Positions 1-10,712 of a stretch of 64,000 nucleotides of DNA are shown here, piece by piece. The stretch comes from Chondrus crispus (taxonomy: Eukaryota > Rhodophyta > Florideophyceae > Gigartinales > Gigartinaceae): contig NW_005179265.1 of assembly GCF_000350225.1 (NCBI RefSeq), forward strand, positions 121,917-185,916. Direction: 5' to 3'. The notes under the pieces are model-generated. The model ran no database searches. It was given only the letters and a program-made list of their open reading frames with translations, and had not been told where the DNA came from. A program made the position numbers and the translations under genes. How positions within the stretch are numbered: position 1 is the first letter of the stretch; each line of letters begins with the position of its first letter.

Positions 1-510
1 AAAGATGATCTTGGTACGGAACTTCATGGGTATAGCGACGCAGATTGGGGTGGATGCCTTGAATCACGGAAATCAACGAGTGGGTACGTGTTCAAGCTTT
101 GTGATGGGCCTATCAGTTGGGCTTCCCGGAAACAAACAGTAGTTGCAAAGTCTACTTGTGAGGCAGAATACATCGCACTCAGTGAAGCATGCAAAGAGGC
201 CGCGTGGCTTCGACGCTTCCATGCTGATGTACTTGGTGCGAATTCGGATCCAACAATTCGCGTTGGATGTGACAACGCTGGTACGATTGCGTTTGCTCAG
301 AACGAATCTACAAATCGTCGCAACAAGCACATTGATATTACGTATCATTTTGTTCGAGATGCGGTGCAGCGAAAACTGGTCACATTGTACCATTGTCCGA
401 CAACAGAAATGCCAGCCGATATGCTGACCAAACCACTTGGTCGCGTGCTGTTTGAAAAGTTCGTGGGCATGGTTGGGCTTTCCGAGTGCAAAGCTGCCCA
501 AAGCATGTGA
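1..510 (+). CDS. pol: CopA-1 pol C-terminus: RNase H (partial at window edge)
   Basis: This is the end of a Ty1/copia Pol polyprotein, the RNase H domain that degrades the RNA strand during reverse transcription in the virus-like particle. Frame 1 is open from the first base to a TGA at 508-510. Motifs are GYSDADWGG (first catalytic Asp), KSTSGYVF, ISWASRKQ, STCEAEYIAL (catalytic Glu) and GCDNAGTI (Asp), then the copia tail ending KPLGRVLFEKFV. It is almost identical to the end of the complete gag-pol at 50585-54703. A polypurine tract and an LTR follow at once, so this is a genuine element 3' end. The rest lies left of the window. Confidence 0.93.
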   Translation, partial: KDDLGTELHGYSDADWGGCLESRKSTSGYVFKLCDGPISWASRKQTVVAKSTCEAEYIALSEACKEAAWLRRFHADVLGANSDPTIRVGCDNAGTIAFAQNESTNRRNKHIDITYHFVRDAVQRKLVTLYHCPTTEMPADMLTKPLGRVLFEKFVGMVGLSECKAAQSM

Positions 511-512
511 TC

Positions 513-521
513 GAGGGGAGG
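513..521 (+). promoter_or_regulatory. Polypurine tract of CopA-1
   Basis: GAGGGGAGG lies between the pol stop codon and the first base of the LTR. Polypurine tracts resist RNase H and prime plus-strand DNA. The same tract precedes the 3' LTR of CopA-5, and a close variant precedes that of CopB-2. Confidence 0.85.
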
Positions 522-1785
522 TATTGAAAATGTGCGACCACATGCTGTTATCTGAAAAGGTCAAAATCGAGTGACACGTGTACATGACTGCACGGTCCGG
601 GCGCTCTTACCCATATCACGACATGACACGTGTAAAATCCCAGATTTTGGGGTTCCGGGGACGAAAGTGGCCCCTCGGAGGGTCATGCAAATTTGCATAG
701 TTTTGCCAAGTGGAACCTTGGCCCGTAGCACTATAGACTACACAGGAACTACTGCAATTCTATTGGCCCTCAGGTCTAATGCTGCAAATCTATTGGTCGA
801 GCGTTGTCCACGTGTGCGTCATTGGCCTTGTGATGTACTTTAAATGGCCTGTATATGCCATAATTACGTTGTTTTGGGGGTTTCAAGTGGTTTGCCATGG
901 TTGTAATGGGTAATTGCATGGGGCCCCCGGGCGGGACACATGTATCCCGTGTACACATGTACACGTCGCCAGGTGGATTCGTGTACGTACACATGTACAC
1001 GCATCCAGGTGTATGCACATGAGGGTTTACAGTTTTACAGTGCCAGACTGTTTGCGATCCTGCGCGTGTCCGAGTACAGTACATGTGAATCAAAAGTACA
1101 ACAAGTACTTCTCGCGAGAGGAATACAGTTGTGCGATTATTCTGTGTACGCGTCACGCTGTATGCGAGTCTTGCGTGAGCACGCGCCGTTGCACTGTGCT
1201 CTCGTCATGGTGCGCCGTTGGATGCAAGTTCATGACAGTACTCGTGTGATTTACATGTATTCTCATGTGAGTTGTGTAGAAAGTCTGGATGCACATTGTT
1301 ATAACTTGCCATAATTATCTGACAGTGCTTGGCGAAATTAGTAAGGTGAGAAACAAGGATACGTATGGCGATTGTGATATGAAAGACGTTTGCGTTGTTG
1401 GAAATAGACAAGTGCCAAGTTGTTCGTTGCACAACAATGAAGTCTGGCATGACTGGATGCAGATTAGTAAGGTGTGAAACAGTTGCATGCATAGGGCCAT
1501 GGTTTACAGTCATTTGGAATGTGTAGAAATAGTTGTGAGCTAATAGTTACGAATCGATTCGTAAGGTGGAAATCGAACAGTATGGTCGGGCCACAAGAGG
1601 ACCGCGCTTGGTCGCGCATAGTAGAGTATGGTTTACTGGGAGTCGGAGTAGAGCGATAGTGTAGCACTCGAAGTGTATAAGTATCGCAGGAAAAGGGCTT
1701 CAAAGTAAACCTCGGCACCAACTCCTTCACTCACACACATCAACCTGCCTTCCTTCTTTCCCTTGCCCCTCCGAACGTACCATTA
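522..1785 (+). repeat. CopA 3' LTR (1264 bp)
   Basis: This LTR starts TATTGAAAATG directly after the polypurine tract and ends TACCATTA. The family ends, TA...TA rather than TG...CA, are fixed by perfect target duplications around other copies. It contains several ACACGTGT palindromes, the 18-bp palindrome TTACGAATCGATTCGTAA, repeats of ATTMGTAAGG, a TATA box and a CACTCACACACATC stretch near the 3' end. The paired 5' LTR would lie left of the window, so the target duplication (right copy probably ATGGG) cannot be checked. Confidence 0.93.
1676..1683 (+). promoter_or_regulatory. LTR core promoter, TATA box
   Basis: TATAAGTA lies about 100 bp before the LTR end. The same word is at the equivalent place in every CopA LTR, in CopB LTRs (for example 57904-57911) and in the CopB-4 LTR (60051-60058), which marks it as the pol II TATA box driving element RNA. 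Transcription would start about 25-35 bp downstream; that is inferred. Confidence 0.7.
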
Positions 1786-3984
1786 ATGGGATTGAGACGC
1801 AGATCAACGCATGGGGCCTTCCTTCATTAACGTGATTTCCTACGAAAGGAGACGAAGGTTTATACAGCGTAAGAGGAAACTTTTGAAAGATTTTAGTTCA
1901 GCACTTGACGAAACCTGGAGTGCTCTGCTTATTGAGGAAATCGGGGAGAAGGCGGAGGAACGGGGACGTCTCGTATGCATTGGACGACCTCAGGTCGTTG
2001 AGATCTGAGAAACCAATTTGACTTGGGAGCATGAGCACATTGCATGCCAACACACGAAAACGGAGGTGTCAAACATCGTTTGAAAATATTAAGGAAATTA
2101 AGGAGAACCCTAGTCACCGCAAGAACTCACGCCGGTTTGTTGGCATAAGCCACAGCCGCCGATTTCACGACATATCACAATGCAAAAAGAGGGGAGGATC
2201 TGGACTACGACCCCCCTCCCCCTCTCACTCACAGGGCGCCAACCATCACTGTGATCGCTTAGTCATGATGATGACGCACGTACGTCGAGGAGGATGACAT
2301 TCAAGAAAAAGGGAAAGGACGGAGTCCTAGTCACGCGACTTTCGGGAAGTGCTCCCGAGCGAGAACGCGCTGTACGCGCATAGCGAAGAGTTTCGCCCGT
2401 CATTTTCGGACCGCCGGTACGCTGAGTGACCTCGCCAATGGCCTCGCACACGAGTTGTCAACTGGTTTTCACGACCTACAGGTTACACGCGCCGCCCCGT
2501 GTCCCTAATGACAGAGCGAGGGCAACTCGCCCGACAGCAAGGACGAAAACGCCAAGTTAGGCAACCGAGCGGATGACACTATGTGAGAATGGGGTTGCCG
2601 TGAACCCCGGGATACCATCTAAATGTATGAACCGAGACCGGATCAAGATGGCCGCTCATCGCGACGTGATCAACTAATCGTAATACGTATGACCGGACGT
2701 GTACGGGGAATCCTCGTCGCCACCTCAACTAGTTGCGAATCGCCGTCAGGACACAGTCCGCTACCTCAGGTAGCATTCTAACAGTAAGAGGGACGCCCCG
2801 AACGAGATCACGGGCAACGAAATTGACGTCTCCACACCTATCGCGCCGCGAATCTGAGTCTGCACGTAAGGGATGTTTTCAAAGAGAGAGAGGGTAGAAC
2901 CTACGTGTGAATGAACAGAGTTCTTGACCCCGCCGGAGTCGGGAGAGCAGAGGTTTCCCCGCGGAGCTTCCGTCGTCGGTTCAATATTTTTCATGGCATG
3001 AAATGTGAACAGGGGAAAAGGATTCTGATCGAGGAACTAAAAAACGGACAGCAATGAAACGGAAGGTCGCGGAAATGGCGAATGCCACTGAAGGCGTACA
3101 GGGGAACTGAGTCGAACCGGCAACTACAACAGAGAAAAATTGTAGGGAGTCATGGTAGCGATGCTCCTTGTCAGAATGACAGTTTTCGAGGGATTAGGAA
3201 ACCGAGGGCGGCTCGCCGCGCGAAAAAGAGGAGGTAAGTGAGGAATTTGAAGAGGTAAAAAGGGGAAGACAAAAAGAGGAGGTAAACCACAAAAGAGGAG
3301 GAAAGGGAAGACGCACATCGAGGATGGGAGAAAGAGAATGCGCAGGAAATTGGGGGAAATTGAGAAATGAAGAGGAGGACCGAAAAGCGGATCACCTCAG
3401 AGACCCTAAGGGGGACTGTATTCCCTTGAGGAGGAATCCCCAAACGGGAAACGGAGCAACTGAAGATGCGATCATTGACGACGTCTCGTGGATGGCTGAA
3501 CAAAAAGGGGGGAGGGCGACTAGAAAAATTGTCTGGGACCGCCACGTCCCCGCCTACGGCAAGAAGAGGGCAAACGAAGGAGGAAGTCGGAGATGCCGTA
3601 AACACGCACGTTGCCGCCCCCGTTAGGCAGAATCAGGGCGTAGGAAAAGAGGGAGAAAAGTGGTCAAGGATAAAGAGGAGGAATTGAAGAGAAGGAAATA
3701 TAGGGGAATCAGGAAAGGGGGAACTGAAAATGCAAAAGAGGAGGAAATTGGAAATAACAGGAGATGCGCAGGTGGGTTCTTTTTATCGCCCAAAGGTCGT
3801 ACGATAAAGTCGCTAGTCGACTATCAGGTGGGCAGGATGGGAAAAGAAGGACAGGTCGCAAGGAAGTGCTGTGGCCGCCGTCTCAACGAGACTATGCCCC
3901 AAGGGATTTTCCCTTTGGAAGGGAGGTGACAAGCCGAGCTAGAACTCGCAAGTCGTCCAGGGACGCCCCCTGGAGAGCTTCTCC
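1786..3984. other. Unassigned internal remnant, probably RetX
   Basis: I recognise no gene here. It lies between the CopA-1 LTR and an antisense ORF region that leads to a RetX LTR, so it is probably decayed RetX interior. Short ORFs exist on both strands (for example plus 1811-2008) but none shows a domain. About 3215-3330 and 3650-3760 are strongly purine-rich on the plus strand, with repeated GAGGAGG and AAAAGAGG words that produce spurious ORFs. Confidence 0.4.
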
Positions 3985-4942
3985 CTACACACCATGAGCC
4001 ATGAGAAGGCGATGGTAAACGGCGGCAGCAGAGGTATTTTCTTTGGGAATTGTAGATGATGGAGGGCCCGAGGTAGGGGCCAGGAGCGGACCCTCAGGTG
4101 AAGTGCAAGCCGGACGTGGGGTCGGATCCCCGGCCGACGGTGGGGCTTCCCGAATTGAAATGGTTCCCGTCGAGCAGCTCGCAGGAGGAAGCTCGACGCG
4201 CGGAGGAGCCTCAGGGCGGGTTAAGCCCGCGGGTGCCGTACATGACGGCAATGGCAAGGTTGAGGTGGGTGTGACGAGCTGTCCCTCGCGTGATGGGGAA
4301 GCAGGAAGTGAGGTTGGATTCACGTCGGAGGAAGACACGACTCGAAGCGACAAGGTTTCCGCCGAGTTCGTGGGAGGAAGTACGACGCACACTGGGGCCT
4401 CAGGCGCGGAGGGACGGACCGGTGCAGGGAGAGGGGAAGTTGGGGCCGAAGGTCGAGAGCACATCTCAGGCTCTCGAGGATCCGCGTTTACCACAGTGAC
4501 TGCGTTGGGGGTTGGTGGTTGATTTCCGAAACGGCGGCTCATCTGGGCCTCCCAGGCAGAACAGAGGGAGTAGGACCAGGGGTTGATCCACAGGAAGTCG
4601 CCGGCAGCTGGATGATTTCTACCAGAGGGAAAAAGAGGGTCGCTGGCGTGAAAAGGACCGAGACGAATTTTGTGGAGGAACGCAATCCCACGCAACGGTC
4701 TCGATCATATCGAGGAGGGCGTGCACTTCACGGTCCACATCGGACCCGCCAAGGGGGACAGAAAAATCGAGGAGACGCATCTGTTCGCGGAGTTTCGAAG
4801 GGAGGTGCCACAGGTGCCAACAGTCGAAAACTTCTCACAGGAGGGTGGCGGCGACTTTCACGCACCACTCCGTGAGAAACACAGTCCACAGCCCGTGCTG
4901 CGGATCGCGTAAATGACTGCCGTAATATGTCAGGATGGGGCC
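3985..4942 (-). pseudogene. Degenerate Pro/Ser-rich tail of the antisense ORF
   Basis: An open frame at 4695-3985 on the minus strand encodes about 236 residues rich in Pro, Ser, Thr and Ala. It holds two imperfect copies of a block of about 60 residues (VxLPP...TxSxR...PTxxPA...EGxL), also visible in DNA as a repeat of about 190-bp period (near 4160 and 4350). Between it and the 293-residue ORF upstream, the same strand shows interrupted coding-like sequence with LREQMRLLDF and DREVHALLDMI. I read the stretch as the decayed C-terminal part of the ORF at 4943-7092, whose possible homologue at 15497-17854 also ends in a Pro-rich tail. Function is unknown. Confidence 0.4.
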
Positions 4943-7092
4943 TTACTCAGCCCAGAAACCCTGACAGACCTCGTATTGACTCCACCAGGACGGGGTTCGT
5001 TGGTATCGATTGGTGTAGTGCTGTCTGGAATTTTCACGAGCCTCAATCATCTGGTACGCCACGAAGTACCCATTGTCGGATCGGACCCGACGTTCAAAGC
5101 GTACAGTATTTTGGAAAAAGAAAATACCGCCGCGCTTCGTATGGCGAAAGTTTGTGGGAAGAATGGCTTGGGTCCAAAACATGGCGTCGGTCGTGACGGT
5201 GCGTCGGTTGCGCCACAGTCGGGCCGCCTCGGACACGGGGTCACCGTAGGTGCAGTCGATGAGGTTGCCGAGGTAGAGTCGTAATGGTAGGTTCGGAGGG
5301 GCAAGGGAAAGAAGGAAGGCAGGTTGATGTGTGTGAGTGAAGGAGTTGGTGCCGAGGTTTACTTTGAAGCCCTTTTCCTGCGATACTTATACACTTCGAG
5401 TGCTACACTATCGCTCTACTCCGACTCCCAGTAAACCATACTCTACTATGCGTGACCAAGCGCGGTCCTCTTGTGGCCCGACCATACTGTTCGATTTCCA
5501 CCTTACGAATCGATTCGTAACTATTAGCTCACAACTATTTCTACACATTCCAAATGACTGTAAACCATGGCCCTATGCATGCAACTGTTTCACACCTTAC
5601 TAATCTGCATCCAGTCATGCCAGACTTCATTGTTGTGCAATGAACAACTTGGCACTTGTCTATTTCCAACAACGCAAACGTCTTTCATATCACAATCGCC
5701 ATACGTATCCTTGTTTCTCACCTTACTAATATCGCCAAGCACTGTCAGATAATTATGGCAAGTTATAACAATGTGCATCCAGACTTTCTACACAACTCAC
5801 ATGAGAATACATGTAAATCACACGAGTACTGTCATGAACTTGCATCCAACGGCGCACCATGACGAGAGCACAGTGCAACGGCGCGTGCTCACGCAAGACT
5901 CGCATACAGCATGACGCGTACACAGAATAATCGCACAACTGTATTCCTCTCGCGACAAGTACTTGTTGTACTTTTGATTCACATGTACTGTACTCGGACA
6001 CGCGCAGGATCGCAAACAGTCTGACACTGTAAAACTGTAAACCCTCATGTGCATACACCTGGATGCGTGTACATGTGTACGTACACGAATCCACCTGGCG
6101 ACGTGTACATGTGTACACGGGATACATGTGTCCCGCCCGGGGGCTCCATGCAATTACCCATTACAACCATGGCAAACCACTTGAAACCCCCAAAACAACG
6201 TAATTATGGCATATACAGGCCATTTAAAGTACATCACAAGGCCAATGACGCACACGTGGACAACGCTCGACCAATAGATTTGCAGCATTAGACCTGAGGG
6301 CCAATAGAATTGCAGTATTTTCTGTGTAGTCTATAGTGCTACGGGCCAAGGTTCCACTTGGCAAAACTATGCAAATTTGCATGACCCTCCGAGAGGCCAC
6401 TTTCGTCCCCGGAACCCCAAAATCTGGGATTTACACGTGTCATGTCGTCATATGGGTAAGAGCGCCCGGACCGTGCAGTCATGTACACGTGTCACTCGAT
6501 TTTGACCTTTTCAGATAACAGCATGTGGTGGCACATTTTCAATAAGTCGTTCCCCCTCCGTACGACACTGCCAAGTGTCGCAGTGGTAGCATGAAGGTAT
6601 GAGGGCGTCGGCCATAGGAATCTCGATCCGAGTGAGCACAGCGTCCATGAAGCGCAGGGATAGGGAGGAGCGACCAAGCGGGGAGGAGTGACGTAGGATG
6701 GAGGTGGGTATAGCGATGCGGGCGCGCCAGTCAAAGGTGTGAATGTCCTGCAAAGGGAGGTTACCGGGCAACATGCCCGCATCATCGGCGAAATTATTTT
6801 TGATGCCGTCGAGGTCGCGGACGCCCACAGAGGAGAACCATTGAGCAGAATCAAACAGGGCTGCGTTATCACGCATGGTTTTGTTCTGCAGCTCCTCGAG
6901 CGAAGGATGACGGCGGGCTACCCAAGAGGAATGGTAGCCCGGATGGAAGGCCGGCTTGGTAGGGTTGGTAACAGGGGGTGGACGGGGTATGGAAGGAAGA
7001 CCCCGGGGCACTTCGAACTTGCGAGGAAAGCCAACGCCCGGACGTCTACGGGTGGCACTATCGTCCGAGTGTTCCGATGGAGAAGGAAGCAT
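4943..7092 (-). pseudogene. Uncharacterised antisense ORF beside a RetX LTR, split by a solo LTR
   Basis: The minus-strand ORF begins at ATG 7092, is interrupted by a solo CopA LTR with its 5-bp duplication, and resumes in the same frame to a TAA at 4943. Without the insertion the frame is 294 codons, so the protein was intact when the LTR arrived. I recognise no domain. The N-terminus is Pro/Arg-rich and the rest looks globular (for example FMDAVLTRIEIPM, IPSCYHCDTWQC, LWRNRRTV, SWWSQYEV). It resembles the plus-strand ORF at 15497-17854 at several positions in the same order: a DW followed by R-hydrophobic-P, a P-x-CY, an NRR, and an F...R helix-like block. It starts 125 bp from a RetX LTR and is antisense to the inferred element direction. 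A gag-like or captured protein is possible. Confidence 0.5.
5282..6544 (-). repeat. Solo CopA LTR with AGTCG target duplication
   Basis: This is a 1263-bp CopA LTR in reverse orientation, from TAATGGTAGG to TTTTCAATA on the plus strand. AGTCG occurs at 5277-5281 and again at 6545-6549, a perfect 5-bp duplication. A full element inserted here and was then reduced to one LTR by recombination between its two LTRs. It interrupts the antisense ORF at 4943-7092. A TATA box (TATAAGTA on the minus strand) is about 100 bp from the left end. Confidence 0.95.
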
Positions 7093-7204
7093 GGTATTTT
7101 CGTCTTACCCTTGCTAGAACGCCGCACAGAGTGATGATGACCGGGAAACACGGTCAGCAGCGGCAGGAGATCATACGATGGCTGGGCGTTGCGCAAGGGC
7201 GCTC

Positions 7205-7216
7205 AGAAGGGGGATA
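7205..7216 (+). promoter_or_regulatory. Polypurine-like tract before the RetX LTR
   Basis: AGAAGGGGGATA abuts the first base of the RetX LTR. This suggests that the LTR at 7217-8238 is the 3' LTR of a plus-strand element whose interior lies to the left. That would make the ORF at 4943-7092 antisense. Confidence 0.45.
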
Positions 7217-8238
7217 TGTAGTGCAATACGCACCTGAAAAGGGGGGTGAAAAGAAATGAAAATGATGGGGTATGGCAAGCAAAAGTGGAAATCATTTCAC
7301 TATATTATTTTAATTATTAATTTTAATTAGTTGCATATTAGTTATTTGACATTAGATTAGATCTAGGATCTAGCGCCGAGAGCTACTGTAGTGGCTCCGG
7401 CGGGGCGGTATATACCTTAGCCCTCTGACGACCAAGTCAGTAAACGTATCCCGAGTTGCCGGAGTTGAATGTCGCCTTGGTCCAAGTCCGTCTCTACCAA
7501 GACGGTCCCTTTTACCTAAGCCTACGGCATCCTCTATCGCTCGGGGTTCCCTTTTCTCTTTCCTTTATTTCCCTATCCTTTTCTATCTCTAATTCTACCT
7601 ATTTTCCCCTTATCTTGTGTTGGTGCCATCGGCCTCGGTTGCGACCGAACCGGTGTAGGTGTTTCGAGCCATCGGGCGACACAGTTGACGTAGCGCTGCT
7701 ACTGTGACCCACTTTCCGACGGAGACCGTTGCAGCGACGTCTCCCTCGAAGGGCTCCGTCGTATTACGAGCCAGTGTTGGTACCATCGGTGTCGGTTGCG
7801 ACCGAACCGGTGTAGGTGTTTCGAGCCATCGGGCGGCACGGTTGACGTAGCGCTGCTACTTTCATTTCATCCCGTGGGGCTGCGTTGCGACGCCCCCGTC
7901 GAAGGCCTTGTCGCGTTACAAGGTGTCGAAGAAGCTCAACGAGCATTGGCCTTACAACCCAGTGGAACCGGGGTACCTACGTACGCGCTCCACTCCATAC
8001 TCGTCGAGCAGATCTCTTCGCAAGTCTCTACCACACCGATCCCGGGCCGGGCTATTTCTCTGTGCCCCCCCCCATCAGGGATCCAAGCAACTACGAGTCG
8101 CAAGCTCGTTTAAACGGAGAAGGGAGAGTCGGACACTCCGTAGCGTTGTGCCATCGGCAGTTCTTCTTTTTGTTGCTGTTGTTGTTTTTGCTGGACCATC
8201 GGACCGCGGTCTCTGCCCGACAGGCGCATTGCACTACA
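7217..8238 (+). repeat. RetX LTR (1022 bp), no target duplication
   Basis: The ends are TGTAGTGCAATACGC and GCGCATTGCACTACA, a 15-bp imperfect inverted repeat of TG...CA type. Two more copies occur at 17903-18951 and 27076-28143. It carries an AT-rich segment (7290-7360), a TATATA box at 7409-7414 and an internal tandem duplication of about 155 bp (about 7617-7772 and 7773-7930). Flanks are GGATA on the left and CGCGT on the right, so there is no duplication, unlike the other two copies. The right flank is a CopC integrase. This copy is therefore probably one end of a larger element joined to CopC by insertion plus deletion or recombination. Confidence 0.85.
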
Positions 8239-9803
8239 CGCGTGTTGAGGTTGAATACCTTGACGTGTGCGACGTCCATGCCGTACATGTAACGAGCGGT
8301 GTTGGCGCGCGTTTGCAGCTTATGCTTTGGCGTTTTGATTATGGGGACAGAGCCAAGTTGCCCAAATATGAAGATTTTGTCGATGGCTGGAGGTGCACCA
8401 TGCCAGAGTGTGTGTGGTATGTTTTGTACCACATGGTGGTAACTCATGTTGTATTTGAATACAGCGTCACGTACTGCGTCCTCCCAGTACGCTTGGGGAA
8501 GTTGGCTGTGGGTGAGGGCTGCACGGGCAGCGTTCATGATGGTGCCGTTGATTCTTTCTGCTAAGGAGTTTTCTTGGGGGGTGTAGGGTGTGGATGGTTT
8601 GAATCGGATGCCACGTTGTGCCAGGAACTGTTGCATATATTTGGATGTGTACTCACGCGCGTTGTCGGTCGTTACAGTGTGCGGGTATCGTCCGGTTGAG
8701 CTTGCGATTGATTCTATGGCTGTTGTGAGGTTGGCTGCTACTTGTGCTCGGTTGTTGAGGAATGCTACGACCAGGTATCGTGTGGCGGTGTCGAGCACCG
8801 TCATGAAGTATTTGTTCTTTTGCATTGGCGGTGGGGAGAACGGTCCGCAGACGTCGGAGGAGAGGCTTTGTCCGGCTGTTGTAGTGTGTACAGCGCGCTT
8901 GTGTGGGGCTCGTGCGGTTTTGCCGTCAATACAGCCCGCGCACGAGAGCTTGGGAGGGTTTTGTTGGAGTGCTTTGGGTAGGATGGGAAGCATGCCGTGC
9001 TTGGCCATTGTTGCTATGGATCGGGGACGAAGGTGTCCAAGCTTGAGGTGCCACTCGTGCATTGTTTGTTATGAGTTGGGTCTTGGCGGTGTTGTTGGTT
9101 CGTGTGCTTGTTGTCGGATTTGTTGCGGTGTGCGTGGAGGGAGGTGCAGTTTGGTTGGTTTTGATGGTGGGGTGGTTTTGGGCGGTGTGGGGCGTCGGGG
9201 AGAAAGTGGTGGGAGTTGTTTGGTACGCGCTGGGGTTGGTGGAGGTGGGGGTTTATTGCACGTCTTGGTTGTTTTCTTGTAAGGTGTGCCTCGGGCTGCT
9301 AGCACACGTCCTATGGCCCGTTGGGGAGGAAGGTACGGTGAGCGAGTGTCGAGGCGGTAGAAACCTCGAGGAAATTTGGCTGTGAGGATCGCCGGGGGCA
9401 GTGGCGTTGGGTCGTGCAGCGTTGCGTGGTCTTTGGTGAAGGTGATGTGGCCGTGGCGCGTTAGGTCGTGGACGGAGAGGAGGTTCTGGCGGAGTTTTGG
9501 GGCGCACACTGTGTTGGTGGTGACGTGCTCAGGTGTCGTTGAGATCGTCGTCTTTCCATGGTGGGTGATCGGGCAGGGTTGGCCCGTAGCGGTGAGAGTT
9601 AGTTTGCCTGTTCTGGGTTTGAGGTTGGGATGGGGTTTGGTGACGTTAGTTGGGTGCGCTGCGGAATCGAGGAGAAAATGTGTCTTACCGGAGGGGCTGG
9701 TGTCTGCTGTGTGTGGGGCTAGGGCATGTTCTAGCTGTGCTATGCGTTGGTGGAGGTCCTCTGTGTTGGGTGTGGTGGGGGTGGTGGTGTGGCCCCCTTG
9801 TTG
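8239..9803 (-). pseudogene. pol: CopC pol: protease and integrase, truncated
   Basis: This is the copia Pol that follows the CopC gag. Reading on the minus strand from 9803, the frame continues directly from gag after one TAG. The aspartic protease motif is LLDSAAH near 9675. A linker follows, including the integrase-proximal LRQNLLSVHDL. An in-frame TAA at 9069-9071 is followed by WHLKLGH (zinc-binding His region), SCAGCIDGK (CxxC) and the integrase core: SSDVCGPF, TTDNAREY and ENSLAERINGT (D, D, E). The frame stops at 8239, where the RetX LTR cuts it off, so RT and RNase H are missing. The element cannot move by itself. Confidence 0.85.
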
Positions 9804-10712
9804 CTACATGTCGGTATCGTAGAGGCAGTTGGCTCCATACGGCTGTCTGCGTCTGCCTTGCAGTGTGTAGCACTGCTCAGTGTCGTGTGTGATGCTGCCA
9901 TGATGGCTGCACCACTTGCCGGCCCAACCTTTGGGGCGAGGGTAGTTGCGGGGTGTCCATGGCTGGCGGGGGGCACGGCGTTGCTGTTGTTGGTATTGGT
10001 AGGGTGGTCGAGGCGTGTACTGGTTCTGCGGGGGTCGTTGGTACTGTTGTCGTGGCGTGTATTGGGGCAGCTGAGGTTGTTGAACGGGGGCAGGTTTCGG
10101 GAATGCGGGTTGCGGTGTACTGGTTTCTTGCTGCTTGTTCTGCATCAGCATGAACTGTCGGACATGGTTCGTGAATTTGCGGATGGAGGCGGGTGGGCTG
10201 CCCGCGAGCACGACAGCGACGAGTCCAAGGTCGGGGTGGTTGCTGATCCCTTGTATCATGTAGTTGACGGTGGTCCGTTCTTGGTCTATGTTGGGGTAAT
10301 TGGCGTTGACCATCTTTTGACGGATTGAGATATGGGTGTTGATAAACGTAGAAAAGTCAGTACCAGGGAGTAGTTTGTTACATCGTGCCTCAGCGTCGAG
10401 GACTTCGTGGCTTTCGATGTTGGCGTCGTGGATGTGCTCGCGGAGAAGTGTGCATATGTGGTGAGGGGATTCGTGGAGGATGGTTGGGGGTAAGAGGGCT
10501 ACGATGGTGGAGGGCAGGCTGGGTATGATGAGCTTGCGGAGCTGATCGGCCTGTTTGTTGCGCGTTTGGGTGGTCGCTGGGTCGTTTGTGGGTGTGGGTT
10601 CGGATTCGAGGAGGTATGCTGCGTCGATCGTTCTCGCGTGCAGCAGAAGGGCGTCATACCAGTAGGTGTAGTTTGTGGTGGTGAGGTTGGGGAGCAGATT
10701 TTGTGGATTCAT
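9804..10712 (-). CDS. gag: CopC gag
   Basis: This is the capsid protein of a copia element, forming virus-like particles and binding element RNA. The start is ATG 10712, beginning MNPQNLLPNLTTTNY; the open frame upstream has no better ATG. About 302 residues end at a TAG (9804-9806). The N-terminal two thirds is the helical Gag region (TNYTYWYDALLL, SHEVLDAEARC, FINTHISIRQ). A Gln/Pro-rich stretch follows, then a zinc-knuckle-like WCSHHGSITHDTEQC (C-x2-H...H...C) seen in some copia Gags. The downstream reading continues in the same frame after the TAG into protease, so readthrough could make Gag-Pol. A solo LTR sits 200 bp upstream in the leader. Confidence 0.82.
   Translation of the reverse strand: MNPQNLLPNLTTTNYTYWYDALLLHARTIDAAYLLESEPTPTNDPATTQTRNKQADQLRKLIIPSLPSTIVALLPPTILHESPHHICTLLREHIHDANIESHEVLDAEARCNKLLPGTDFSTFINTHISIRQKMVNANYPNIDQERTTVNYMIQGISNHPDLGLVAVVLAGSPPASIRKFTNHVRQFMLMQNKQQETSTPQPAFPKPAPVQQPQLPQYTPRQQYQRPPQNQYTPRPPYQYQQQQRRAPRQPWTPRNYPRPKGWAGKWCSHHGSITHDTEQCYTLQGRRRQPYGANCLYDTDM

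Noticed and set aside
914-1314. ORFs of 111, 124 and 102 codons repeated in every CopA LTR
   Set aside because: They recur because the LTR is repeated, lie on both strands of a control region, and show no domain; short Cys/Val/Thr-rich products come from the GTGTAC repeats.
2263-2994. Minus-strand fragments with a PESRV word and a retropepsin-like strand in the unassigned region
   Set aside because: The resemblance to GypA pol is only a few residues, in short ORFs; not enough to call a gypsy remnant on that strand.
4943-5281. Ends of the ORF at the solo LTR read as two separate genes
   Set aside because: Removing the LTR and one AGTCG joins them in the same frame (294 codons), so they are one ORF.
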